Assembly (NCBI GenBank): GCA_018716135.1
Contig: DVKG01000006.1
Coordinates: forward strand, 206,138 to 270,137
DNA from: Scybalosoma faecavium
GTDB lineage: Bacteria; Bacillota; Clostridia; Christensenellales; Christensenellaceae
DNA length: 64,000 nucleotides
Direction: 5' to 3'
The first letter of the stretch is position 1. Every line of letters starts with the position of its first letter. Both the position numbers and the translations under genes were made by a program. Shown here in pieces: positions 18,067-26,707 of the stretch. The notes under the pieces are model-generated. The model did not search any database and was not told the origin of the DNA. It worked only from the letters and a program-made list of their open reading frames with translations.

Positions 18067-19611
18067 TCAATCATCTTCTCCAAGTGCTTCCTTCGCAGGA
18101 ACAAGTACCTTTTCGTCGTAAATCGAGAACATATCATCTACAGCTGCTCTATCCGGAGCCTTAGTAAACAAACTGACCACAGGTACTATTATCAAACCCG
18201 CAATCATTGCAAATGCACCGCAGTTTATCGGAGATTGCAAGATAGCAGGGAATACCGACTTGCACAGCATGTTAAGAGTCATAACGCCCACGCCGAATAT
18301 GAAACTTACCCAGCAAGCCGTCTTAGTCGTCCGCTTCCAATATAAGCCGTAAAGGAACGGCGCCAGAAACGCACCCGCGAGAGCGCCCCACGATATTCCC
18401 ATAAGCTGCGCTATAAACGTGACGCTGCTCTTGTACTGTACTATTGCAATTACGGCAGAGATAGCTATAAAAATTACTATAAGCACTCTTACGCTGAGCA
18501 GAGTCTTTTTCTCGTTCATGTTCTTCACAATATTTCCTCTTATGAGGTCCAAAGTGACAGTCGAGCTGGACGCCAAAACGAGTGACGAAAGAGTAGACAT
18601 GGACGCAGATAGAACAAGTATAACTACTATCGCCAGCAGCAAATCCGGCAAGGTTGACATCATAGTAGGAATTATGGAGTCAAATCCGCCTTCTGCGACG
18701 GCCTCCGTCGTTGTAAACGCACGTCCGAAGCCCCCGAGGAAATAGCATCCGCCTGCCACTACAATAGCGAACAGAGTAGATATAGCCGTACCCTTATTTA
18801 TGCTTTTCTCGCTCTTAATAGAATAGAACTTCTGCACCATCTGCGGAAGGCCCCACGTTCCGAGCGAAGTGAGGATTACCACACCCAGCAGATTCAAAGG
18901 GTCCGGGCCGAAAAACGAGGCAAATATGCCCGGCGTATCCGATACTTCAGGGTCGCTCACCTGAGCCAGAGCTGCCATAGAGCCTACAAGACCGCCGTTC
19001 ACACTCAGTATCGCGCCTATCACCGCAACTATGCCGACTATCATTATTATGCCCTGTATGAAATCGTTTATCGCCGTCGCGACGTATCCTCCTGCTATTA
19101 CGTATATCCCCGTCAGCGCTGCCATGGCTATTATGCAAACTATGTAGTCTATATTGAACGCCATGCCAAACAATCTGGATAATCCGTTATACAGCGACGC
19201 CGTGTACGGTATTAAGAATATAAATATAATTATCGCCGCGCCTATTTTCAGCGATTTGCTGTCAAAGCGCTTGTGGAAAAAGTCAGGCATAGTCGCCGTT
19301 TTCAGCTTCTGAGTCAGCAGCCTTGTTCTTCTGCCGAGCACAGTCCACGCGAGAAAGGAACCTATCACTGCGTTCCCTATTCCTATCCATGTGGAGGCTA
19401 TGCCGTACTTCCAGCCAAACTGACCTGCATATCCTATGAATATTACTGCTGAAAAGTATGACGTACCATATGCAAACGCCGTAAGCCACGGGCCTACCGA
19501 GCGTCCTCCCAATACAAAACCGTTTACGTCGGTAGCATGTCGGCGGCAGTATATTCCCACGCCGATCATTATTCCGAAAAACACTACCAGCAATATTATC
19601 TTGAGCGCCAT
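18067..19611 (-). CDS. Sodium:solute symporter (SSS family)
   Basis: The 514-residue protein has about 13 membrane segments, with the family pattern GGRSVGPWLTAFAYGTSYFSA at the end of the first helices. The substrate cannot be read from sequence; relatives carry amino acids, carboxylates or vitamins. It follows the acyl-CoA ligase by 36 bases on the same strand with no terminator seen between. It is therefore probably under the same upstream T-box, which would point towards an amino-acid-related substrate. Confidence 0.87.
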   Translation of the reverse strand: MALKIILLVVFFGIMIGVGIYCRRHATDVNGFVLGGRSVGPWLTAFAYGTSYFSAVIFIGYAGQFGWKYGIASTWIGIGNAVIGSFLAWTVLGRRTRLLTQKLKTATMPDFFHKRFDSKSLKIGAAIIIFIFLIPYTASLYNGLSRLFGMAFNIDYIVCIIAMAALTGIYVIAGGYVATAINDFIQGIIMIVGIVAVIGAILSVNGGLVGSMAALAQVSDPEVSDTPGIFASFFGPDPLNLLGVVILTSLGTWGLPQMVQKFYSIKSEKSINKGTAISTLFAIVVAGGCYFLGGFGRAFTTTEAVAEGGFDSIIPTMMSTLPDLLLAIVVILVLSASMSTLSSLVLASSSTVTLDLIRGNIVKNMNEKKTLLSVRVLIVIFIAISAVIAIVQYKSSVTFIAQLMGISWGALAGAFLAPFLYGLYWKRTTKTACWVSFIFGVGVMTLNMLCKSVFPAILQSPINCGAFAMIAGLIIVPVVSLFTKAPDRAAVDDMFSIYDEKVLVPAKEALGEDD

Positions 19612-19647
19612 TTTTACTTGATTCCCCTTTTATATTTTTTGTACACT

Positions 19648-21279
19648 TTATTTCGTCGTCTGCGCTTCTACCAGACGCTCTGCCCTGTATCTCTCGCGCA
19701 GCACCGGCTTCTCTATCTTACCCGTTGGGTTTCGCGGTATCTCATCGAATATTATCTTTCTCGGACGCTTATATCTCGGAAGGTCTAGTACAAAATCCTC
19801 TATCTCTTCCTCCGTACACTCAGCGCCCTGCTTTATCTCTATAATCGCCGCCGCAATCTCGCCCAGCCTCTTATCCGGCAGGCCTATAACTGCGCAGTCT
19901 TTTATAGCATCGTGCTTGCGGAGAAAATCTTCAACCTGAACAGGATATATGTTTTCGCCTCCGCTGATTATTACATCTTTCTTTCTGTCTACCAGATATA
20001 TAAAGCCGTCCTCGTCCATCCGAGCCATATCTCCCGTGTAGAGCCAGCCGCCTTTGAGACTTTCTGCTGTAGCTTTTTCATTATTATAATAGCATTTCAT
20101 CACGCCCGGGCCTTTGACTATGAGCTCTCCGACCTCTCCATTTGGTACAGCCGTTCCATTTTCGTCTACTATATCAGCCTCCCATAGATAACCCGGGACG
20201 CCTATCGCGCCTACTTTATGAATATTCTCTACGCCAAGATGCACACAACCCGGGCCTATGGACTCGCTGAGACCGTAGTTAGTGTCGTATTCATGATGAG
20301 GGAACACCTTTTTCCATCTTTCTATTAAACTCGGCGGAACGGGCTGGGCTCCTATATGCATTAATCTCCATTGTTCCAGCTCGTAATCATCGAGGTTTAT
20401 GTCTCCCCTGTCTATCGCATCGAGTATATCCTGCGCCCAAGGCACCAGCAGCCAAACAACCGTGCATCTCTCTTTCGAAACAGTATCGAGTATCCACTCC
20501 GGCTTTGTGCCTCTCAGTATCACAGCCTTGCTCGCAGAAAGCAGACTCCCGAACCAGTGCATCTTCGCGCCCGTATGGTACAGCGGAGGAATGCATAAAA
20601 ACGTATCGCTGCGCGTTTGTCCATGATGCTTCTGCTCTGTCAGACAAGATGAGTATAACGCTCTGTGCGCATGCAATATCGCCTTCGGGAAGCCCGTCGT
20701 GCCTGACGAAAAATAGATCGCCGCGTCATCGTCCTCTGTTAAGCTGATCTTCGGCTGCGAGTCGGAGCAGTATGTAGTCAGCTCGTCATAGCTGTCTGCA
20801 AATGTAGGAATATCATCGCCTACATAGAAGAAATTCTTAATCTTGCGCAGTCTGTTGAATACAGATTCTACTCTTCCTACAAATTCCGGGCCGAAAACAA
20901 GCGTGTTCGCCTCTGCGAGATCGAGACAATATTTTATCTCTTCTCCGGTATATCTGTAATTCATCGGCACTACAACCGCACCCGTGCGGAGCACGCCAAA
21001 ATATATAGGCAGCCATTCCAGACAATTCATAAGGAGTATGGCCACTTTATCGCCTTTTTTTATACCGCGCGTCAGCAGCAGATTTGCAAATCTATTTGCT
21101 CTCTTGTCAAACTCCTTCCACGTTATCTCATCGCGGAAGCCCTCATATCTGCTGGATTCTATAAGTTCGTATTCTGACCACGTAACCGGCCTCGGCTGCG
21201 CCTCTGGGTTTATCTCAACCAGGCACACCTCCTCAGGATAAAGCTCGGCATTTCTTTTCAGCAAATCAGTTATTATCAT
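19648..21279 (-). CDS. AMP-forming acyl-CoA ligase
   Basis: The 543-residue enzyme of the ANL superfamily activates a carboxylic acid with ATP and joins it to CoA. Motifs are the P-loop YFSSGTTGFPKAILHAH, the hinge region YTGDMARMDEDGF, the A8 motif DRKKDVIISGGENIYP, and the catalytic Lys in NPTGKIEKPVLRE. The N-terminus has an extra stretch VTWSEYELIESSRYEGFR. The substrate is unknown. The gene stands alone behind a T-box leader, which is unusual because T-boxes normally control amino-acid charging, synthesis or transport. Confidence 0.87.
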   Translation of the reverse strand: MIITDLLKRNAELYPEEVCLVEINPEAQPRPVTWSEYELIESSRYEGFRDEITWKEFDKRANRFANLLLTRGIKKGDKVAILLMNCLEWLPIYFGVLRTGAVVVPMNYRYTGEEIKYCLDLAEANTLVFGPEFVGRVESVFNRLRKIKNFFYVGDDIPTFADSYDELTTYCSDSQPKISLTEDDDAAIYFSSGTTGFPKAILHAHRALYSSCLTEQKHHGQTRSDTFLCIPPLYHTGAKMHWFGSLLSASKAVILRGTKPEWILDTVSKERCTVVWLLVPWAQDILDAIDRGDINLDDYELEQWRLMHIGAQPVPPSLIERWKKVFPHHEYDTNYGLSESIGPGCVHLGVENIHKVGAIGVPGYLWEADIVDENGTAVPNGEVGELIVKGPGVMKCYYNNEKATAESLKGGWLYTGDMARMDEDGFIYLVDRKKDVIISGGENIYPVQVEDFLRKHDAIKDCAVIGLPDKRLGEIAAAIIEIKQGAECTEEEIEDFVLDLPRYKRPRKIIFDEIPRNPTGKIEKPVLRERYRAERLVEAQTTK

Positions 21280-21361
21280 GTCTTTTCCCTTCTGTTTCTC
21301 TTCCTAATTTAAGCGATAGATAAAGCTTTAGACCCGGCCTGCCGTTTTTTCGGTTAAAAAC

Positions 21362-21640
21362 AAAAAATCCTCTGTCGCATACGGACAGAGGACGGAAGTA
21401 CCGTGTTACCACCTCATATTCACTGCGTTCTCACAAACGCAGCCTCAAAAAGCACAGCCCAGCAAAGCCAAACGATGCCCCAGCGCTATAACGGGCGCTC
21501 CCGTCGCAGCCTACTGCGCGCTTACGCGCGGTTTGGTGCGCTGCTCACGAAATGTATTCGGCATAAAGGCAACTCCCGCCTCGCACCACCCGGCGGTTCT
21601 CTGAACAGCGCATCTAAATGCCTACTTCTTTTCGGTCAAT
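21362..21640 (-). ncRNA. T-box riboswitch, specifier probably UAC (Tyr)
   Basis: Read on the minus strand, a classical T-box leader can be followed. The start GACCGAAAAGAAGTAGGC lies at 21637-21620. The stem I distal part is CAGAGAACCGCCGGGTGGTGCG. The specifier region is GAATACATTTCGTGAG, with candidate codon TAC at 21556-21554. The conserved T-box GAGGTGGTAACACGG spans 21415-21401, and a terminator hairpin with six T lies at 21392-21362. The sequence between T-box and terminator gives mutually exclusive structures. Class identity is strong. The Tyr call depends on aligning the specifier loop by eye. Confidence 0.88.
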
Positions 21641-22050
21641 GCATTTATATTAAATGCTATTTATATTATAGTTTATCATTACACTCCAAAAAAGTCAAAT
21701 ACTTTTTGTTCCTTCAGCATAACTATTTAGATATATAACAGCATATAACAGCAAAGCCGCTGAATTGCACAAACTAAATTTATGGTTAAATATACATAAA
21801 TTTACAACCGAGTAATAAATTTACTTATAATTCAAAAAGACTGCGTCTCGTCCATAAAATTGCAAATAATGTATAATAATTTCATTTATTCATTTTATCT
21901 TTGCTCTTTAGAAAGATGAGAAACATGCGCGCATGCCGCATATTATTGCTGATATTTAACTTTTCTACTATATAAATATCATATTAAATACTATATGCCA
22001 CACTGCAGCAAATCAAATTAAATGCAGATAAGCTGCAGTATTTAAAATAA

Positions 22051-22082
22051 AAATGCAGGGGGCGATTGGTACCCTGCAAAAA
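22051..22082 (-). terminator. Terminator after the LysR gene
   Basis: TGCAGGG/CCCTGCA stem with T-rich sequence following on the minus strand. Confidence 0.75.
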
Positions 22083-22099
22083 ATCCATGAAAGAAAGTA

Positions 22100-23023
22100 T
22101 TAATCCGCAGTCTCATCTCCTATGACTCGGTAACTGTGTTCGCGTATATCCTTAGTCATGTTTTCTGACGTCAGATATTCCAAAACCTTGCGCATCGGTT
22201 TTGTCATAAATTTTTCCTTTTTCCAAAGCACGCCTATTTTGGCTTCTATTCTGGGTTCAAGCGGTACAATCTTCACTTCATCCCAATTTCTGAACACATC
22301 GCTGTAAACTATCGCTGCCGCTATATCATGCTTGAGAAGATAGCGCATTGTATCAATTTGTGAAGTGTTCATTATTGTATTGGCGTGTATTGCACTAAAA
22401 TGAACGCTGATTTGATTGTAATGGTGACTGCCCTCGGGCAGAACAACAAATTTCTGATTTCCTATCTGTCTATTTGTGACATACTCCCTCTGCGCGAGCG
22501 GGTTTTTCTTGTTCACCGCCATATCAAGGCTTGTCTCGTAGACTATCTGCTGATTCAGTTTTTCGCAGCGTATATCGTCTACAACAGCAAGAGAAAAATC
22601 TATCTCGCCTTCCTCCGCTTTTTTAGCTCCGGTGAAGGTGGGTATTTCAACTATCTGAAGGTGTATGTCGGGATTATCAATGGAAAACTGAGGCAGAAGA
22701 CCTGATATGAGCAGCGCGCCCATTATTGCAGGAACTCCTATGCGCACCGTGCGTACTCTTTTCTCCCCCAGCTCGAGACTTGCCGTTCGGAAGTTGTCAA
22801 AACTCTGTATTTGTTCATATGCCTTTTCGTAAAAAAGCTCTCCTTCCGGCGTCAGGCTGATCCTGTGATTCGAACGGCGGAACAGGTCGTAGCCCAGCTC
22901 TTTCTCAAGCTCTTTGAGCGCATAGCTGAGAGAGGGCTGAGAAATGTGCAGCTCTCCGGCAGCCTGGGTTATATTCAAATATCTGCAGGCTGCAAGAAAA
23001 TATCTAAGATGGTTAAGCGTCAT
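22100..23023 (-). CDS. LysR-family transcriptional regulator
   Basis: The 307-residue protein has an N-terminal winged helix-turn-helix (MTLNHLRYFLAACRYLNITQ, then HISQPSLSYALKELE) and a periplasmic-binding-like effector domain (about 90-300). The ATG at 23023 matches the family start; the open frame extends 43 codons upstream without a family match. It is divergent from the CoA-transferase gene, with palindromes between them, so it probably controls that gene and the block behind it. The effector is unknown. Confidence 0.9.
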   Translation of the reverse strand: MTLNHLRYFLAACRYLNITQAAGELHISQPSLSYALKELEKELGYDLFRRSNHRISLTPEGELFYEKAYEQIQSFDNFRTASLELGEKRVRTVRIGVPAIMGALLISGLLPQFSIDNPDIHLQIVEIPTFTGAKKAEEGEIDFSLAVVDDIRCEKLNQQIVYETSLDMAVNKKNPLAQREYVTNRQIGNQKFVVLPEGSHHYNQISVHFSAIHANTIMNTSQIDTMRYLLKHDIAAAIVYSDVFRNWDEVKIVPLEPRIEAKIGVLWKKEKFMTKPMRKVLEYLTSENMTKDIREHSYRVIGDETAD

Positions 23024-23180
23024 GCGTTCGCCCCCTGTTTCAGTGTGCGCGGCCGATGCCAGCTGCGCGCTTTCTTCTTTAAAAAATGATACAGCAACGA
23101 ACTTTTTTGGACTTTCGCCGCCGCTTCCATGATATATTATAACATATTTCAACCGATTGCAACAGTATTTATGTAATAAT

Positions 23181-23206
23181 CATAGATTTTTTCTATGACA
23201 CCATAG
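23181..23206. promoter_or_regulatory. Candidate LysR operator
   Basis: Three alternating half-sites CATAG, CTATG and CATAG (23181-23185, 23193-23197, 23202-23206) form two overlapping palindromes between the divergent LysR and CoA-transferase genes. Size and AT-rich centre fit LysR-type binding sites. The region 23024-23348 also holds a weak promoter-like pair, TTGTTT (23218) and TATTAT (23241), with 17-base spacing. Confidence 0.5.
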
Positions 23207-23348
23207 TTATTTAATATTTGTTTATTTTTTAACAATCGTGTATTATTATATCCAGATAGAATAGTTAAAAATTTCACGTAAAACTTCTGGAATTGTAAAC
23301 GTTTTTAATGTTTTAGAATAACAAAGTACACGGAAGGGAGCATGTATA

Positions 23349-24863
23349 ATGACACAAATTCCTGCTGAACGTCTCGGTAATGAAGTACTGAGAAGCAAAA
23401 TCATGACGGCTGAAGAAGCTGCGAAACTCGTTAAAGACGGCGACACCGTCGGCGTATCCGGTTTCACACCTTCTGCTTATCCGAAGGTAGTTCCTCCGGC
23501 AATTGCAAAGAGAGCAACAGAAGGCGGCGAAAAGTTCAAGATTAACCTCTACTCCGGCGCATCCCTCGGCCCCGAGTGCGACACTGCGCTGACAGAAGCT
23601 GGTGTTATCAACTATCGTATGCCCTATCAGACAAACGCTACTATCAGAAAAGCTATCAACGCCGGTGAGGTAAAGTACACAGATATGCATCTGAGCCATT
23701 CTACTCAGTATGTAAACTATGGCTTCATTCCGAGAGTTAACGTAGCAATCGTAGAAGCAATTCAGATTACACCTGAGGGTCACTTCTATCCTGCAACAGC
23801 AGTCGGCAACGTACAGACATATGTCAACCAGGCTGACGTAGTAATCATTGAGCTGAACTGCGCTAAGCCTCTCGAGATGGTCGGTATGCACGATATCTAC
23901 GAGTGTGTTAACCCCCCGGAGAGAGAGCCCATTCCGATTAAGAAACCCGGCGACAGAGTCGGCACGCCTTATGTAAAGTGCGGTCTGGATAAGATCTCAG
24001 CTATCGTTTACTCTGATCTCCAGGATACGGCTCGTCCTCTGACTCCTGTTGACGAGACATCTCAGAAGATCGCTGACAACATGCTCGCATTCCTGCGCGC
24101 AGAAGTCGCAGCAGGACGTCTGCCCAAGAATCTGCTCCCGATGCAGTCCGGTGTTGGTTCTGTAGCAAACGCTGTTCTGTACGGTCTGGCTGATTCTGAA
24201 TTCGAACACCTCAACTTCTACGGCGAGGTTGCTCAGGACTCTATGCTGGAGTGCGTAAGACGCGGCAAGGCTGACGTTTGCTCCGCAACGTCTATCACTG
24301 CTTCTCCCGAAGGTCTGGAGGCATTCTACAGAGACATCGACAAATTCGTCGGCAAGATGGTTCTCCGTCCTCAGGAAATCGCAAACAGCCCCGAAGTTGC
24401 AAGAAGACTGGGCGTTATCTCCATGAACACAGCTCTCGAAGCTGACATCTATGGCAACGTAAACTCTACACACACAACAGGCACAAGAATGATGAACGGT
24501 ATCGGCGGTTCCGGTGACTTCACAAGAAACGCTTCTATCTCCATCTTCGTAACGCCTTCCACAGCTAAAGGCGGAAAGATCTCTTCCATCGTTCCCATGT
24601 GCTCTCACGTTGACCACACAGAGCATGACGTAATGATTCTGGTTACAGAGCATGGTTACGCTGACCTTCGCGGTAAGACTCCGAAGGAGAGAGCACAGCT
24701 CATCATCGACAATTGCGTAGACCCGAGCTTCCGTCCCCAGATGCAGGATTACTTCGACAGAGCTTGCGCTCAGGGTCCGGCTCAGACACCTCACATCCTT
24801 TCCGAGGCGCTCAGCTGGCACACACGTTTCCTTGAGACAGGTTCCATGAAGAAGGAAGACTAA
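23349..24863 (+). CDS. Cat1/AarC-type CoA transferase (probably succinyl-CoA:acetate)
   Basis: The 504-residue protein of the acetyl-CoA hydrolase/transferase family moves CoA between short acids. The CoA-binding region SGVGSVANAV and the catalytic Glu293 in FYGEVAQD match the Cat1/AarC/ScpC branch, which uses succinyl-CoA with acetate or propionate. It is preceded by GGAAGGGAG. Codon use is strongly biased, suggesting high expression. The next gene is a CoA-dependent aldehyde dehydrogenase like SucD, so succinyl-CoA formation followed by reduction is a reasonable pathway. The exact acid pair is inferred. Confidence 0.85.
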   Translation: MTQIPAERLGNEVLRSKIMTAEEAAKLVKDGDTVGVSGFTPSAYPKVVPPAIAKRATEGGEKFKINLYSGASLGPECDTALTEAGVINYRMPYQTNATIRKAINAGEVKYTDMHLSHSTQYVNYGFIPRVNVAIVEAIQITPEGHFYPATAVGNVQTYVNQADVVIIELNCAKPLEMVGMHDIYECVNPPEREPIPIKKPGDRVGTPYVKCGLDKISAIVYSDLQDTARPLTPVDETSQKIADNMLAFLRAEVAAGRLPKNLLPMQSGVGSVANAVLYGLADSEFEHLNFYGEVAQDSMLECVRRGKADVCSATSITASPEGLEAFYRDIDKFVGKMVLRPQEIANSPEVARRLGVISMNTALEADIYGNVNSTHTTGTRMMNGIGGSGDFTRNASISIFVTPSTAKGGKISSIVPMCSHVDHTEHDVMILVTEHGYADLRGKTPKERAQLIIDNCVDPSFRPQMQDYFDRACAQGPAQTPHILSEALSWHTRFLETGSMKKED

Positions 24864-24962
24864 TTAGTTAAAAAACACGATTACTCCGGGCGAAGACATT
24901 CCCTCTCCGCCCGAGAGATATAAACAAGGCCAATATTATTTAACATAGGAGGACTATTACAA

Positions 24963-26330
24963 ATGGCAGTAGAACTAGATGCTTATATGAGTGAATTGTT
25001 CGAGAACGCTAAAAAAGCACAGGCAGTAATCGCTACATACAACCAGGAGCAGGTTGACGTTTTGGTTACAGCTATTGCTAAGACTATTCATGATCACGCA
25101 GCTGAGCTGGCTGAGCTGGCAGTTGAGATCACAAAGATGGGCAACGTAGCTGACAAGACAGCTAAGAATAAGAATAAGTCCAGACATATCGCTTGGGATC
25201 TCAAGGGCAAGAAGTCTGTTGACATCATCGAGTATGACGACGCAGAAGGTATCGTAAAGGTTGCTAAGCCCATCGGTATCGTTGGCGCTATCACACCTGT
25301 TACAAACCCCATCGTTACTCCCATGTCTAACGCAATGTTCGCTCTGAAGGGCCGCAATGCTATCATCATTTCCGCTCACCACAGCGCAACAGAGTGCTCC
25401 AAGAAGGCAATCGAGTACATGCGTGCAGCACTGAAGGAGAACGGCGCTCCCGAAGATCTGATCCAGCTCGTAGACGATCACAGCCGTATCCACACACAGA
25501 TGCTCATCTCCAATGCTGACATCGCTATCGCTACAGGCGGCGCTGGCATGGTTACAGCTACATACTCTTCCGGTCGTCCCGCTCTCGGCGTTGGCGCTGG
25601 TAACGTTCAGGCTATCGTTGACGATGACGTAGACATCAAGGACGCTATCAACAAGATCATCACAGGCCGCGGCTTCGACTATGGTATCATCTGCACAGGC
25701 GAGCAGTCCATGTTCGTTCCCGAGTCCAAGTACGAAGAAGTTAAAGAAGCTATTGCAGCAGCAGAAGTCGGCGCTTACCTCGTACCGAAGGCTGAAAACG
25801 ACAAGATGCGCGATGCAATGTTCCCCGGCGGCGCAATGAACAAGAAGATCGTTGGTAAGTCTGCTAAGCACGTTGCAGAAGCAGCTGGCATCAACATCCC
25901 CGAGTGCAAGGTTCTTGTTGTAGAAGCTGATGACATGGCTGACATCCTCGGCAAAGAGAAGATGTTCCCCGTTATCACACTGTACAAGTACAAGACATGG
26001 GAAGAAGCTGTTGAGAAGGCATACACAAACCTCATGCGCGAGGGTGCTGGTCACTCCATCGCTCTGCACTCCAACAACAAAGAGCACGTTGAATACGCAG
26101 CAGTTAAGTGCCCCGTATCTCGTATCGTTGTTAACCAGGTTTGCGCTTCTTCCGGCGGCGGTGCTTTCCACAACGGTCTGCACGGCACAAACACACTGGG
26201 CTGCGGTACATGGGGCGGCAACTCTATCTCTGAGAACCTGACATACTACCACCTCATCAACGTTGCTCGTATCGCTTACAACATGGCTGACAAGAAGGCT
26301 GTTCCCACAGACGAGCAGATCTGGGCTTAA
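24963..26330 (+). CDS. CoA-acylating aldehyde dehydrogenase (SucD-like)
   Basis: The 455-residue protein has the family features of CoA-dependent aldehyde dehydrogenases: cofactor loop IATGGAGMV, catalytic Cys244 in GIICTGEQ, and C-terminal NLTYYHLINVARI. End and length are close to Clostridium kluyveri succinate semialdehyde dehydrogenase as I recall it. It lacks the alcohol dehydrogenase half of AdhE. The likely reaction is succinyl-CoA to succinate semialdehyde, but acetaldehyde or sulfoacetaldehyde dehydrogenases look similar. No 4-hydroxybutyrate dehydrogenase gene is in the window. AGGAGG precedes the start. Confidence 0.85.
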   Translation: MAVELDAYMSELFENAKKAQAVIATYNQEQVDVLVTAIAKTIHDHAAELAELAVEITKMGNVADKTAKNKNKSRHIAWDLKGKKSVDIIEYDDAEGIVKVAKPIGIVGAITPVTNPIVTPMSNAMFALKGRNAIIISAHHSATECSKKAIEYMRAALKENGAPEDLIQLVDDHSRIHTQMLISNADIAIATGGAGMVTATYSSGRPALGVGAGNVQAIVDDDVDIKDAINKIITGRGFDYGIICTGEQSMFVPESKYEEVKEAIAAAEVGAYLVPKAENDKMRDAMFPGGAMNKKIVGKSAKHVAEAAGINIPECKVLVVEADDMADILGKEKMFPVITLYKYKTWEEAVEKAYTNLMREGAGHSIALHSNNKEHVEYAAVKCPVSRIVVNQVCASSGGGAFHNGLHGTNTLGCGTWGGNSISENLTYYHLINVARIAYNMADKKAVPTDEQIWA

Positions 26331-26707
26331 TCAGCTTTAACAAGTTGTAACAATTAACATTTAGACTTATCATTTGCTGTCGGCGGTATCTCACCGTCGG
26401 CAGCACTAAAAAAACGCAGTATTTTTCACTCTCACACAAATTCTTAGTACAACTTTTCCCTATATAAACATCCTAGTAGTTCCCCGATGTTGGCTCCCGG
26501 GCAGAGTCCAAGGCTGACAAAGGACATTGAATTTATGCTAAAGCAACATGGTCTGCAACGCGCGGCACTCGTCACGCCGGCGCATTCGTCAGTACAGACT
26601 TTGTCGTTGAATTTTGTTACTGGGATGAAGAATACTGCACCTTTTTATATACAAAAAGGCATTTCCGATTAAATTCGGAACAATTAAATAAGAAAGAGGA
26701 AGACATT
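26331..26707. other. Intergenic region with imperfect hairpin
   Basis: A 13-bp stem with two G-U pairs lies at 26375-26405 but has no T-run after it, so it is a weak terminator candidate. A 61-codon frame at 26487-26672 has no good ribosome site and no recognisable product; I do not call it. The right end has AAGAAAGAGGAAG before the next gene. Confidence 0.4.

Larger units (their letters stand above)
21280..22099. other. Intergenic region with T-box leader and terminator
   Basis: The left part (21362-21640) is a T-box leader and 22051-22082 is the LysR gene terminator. The ~400 AT-rich bases between hold the upstream promoter of the T-box transcript. I see nothing else there. Confidence 0.6.

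Noticed and set aside
24887..24915. Hairpin between CoA transferase and dehydrogenase genes as a terminator
   Set aside because: It has a GC stem but no T-run; at most it affects mRNA stability or partial read-through.
24975..26252. Long open frame antisense to the CoA-acylating aldehyde dehydrogenase
   Set aside because: It lies opposite a gene with strong codon bias, is rich in Cys/Val/Asn with no domain pattern, and has no ribosome site. It is a by-product of codon use; similar frames oppose the CoA transferase and both permeases.
26375..26405. Rho-independent terminator after the aldehyde dehydrogenase
   Set aside because: The stem is good but no T-run follows on either strand, so termination there is not supported.
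26487..26672. 61-codon frame between the dehydrogenase and permease genes
   Set aside because: No ribosome binding site, no recognisable motif and composition of random sequence.
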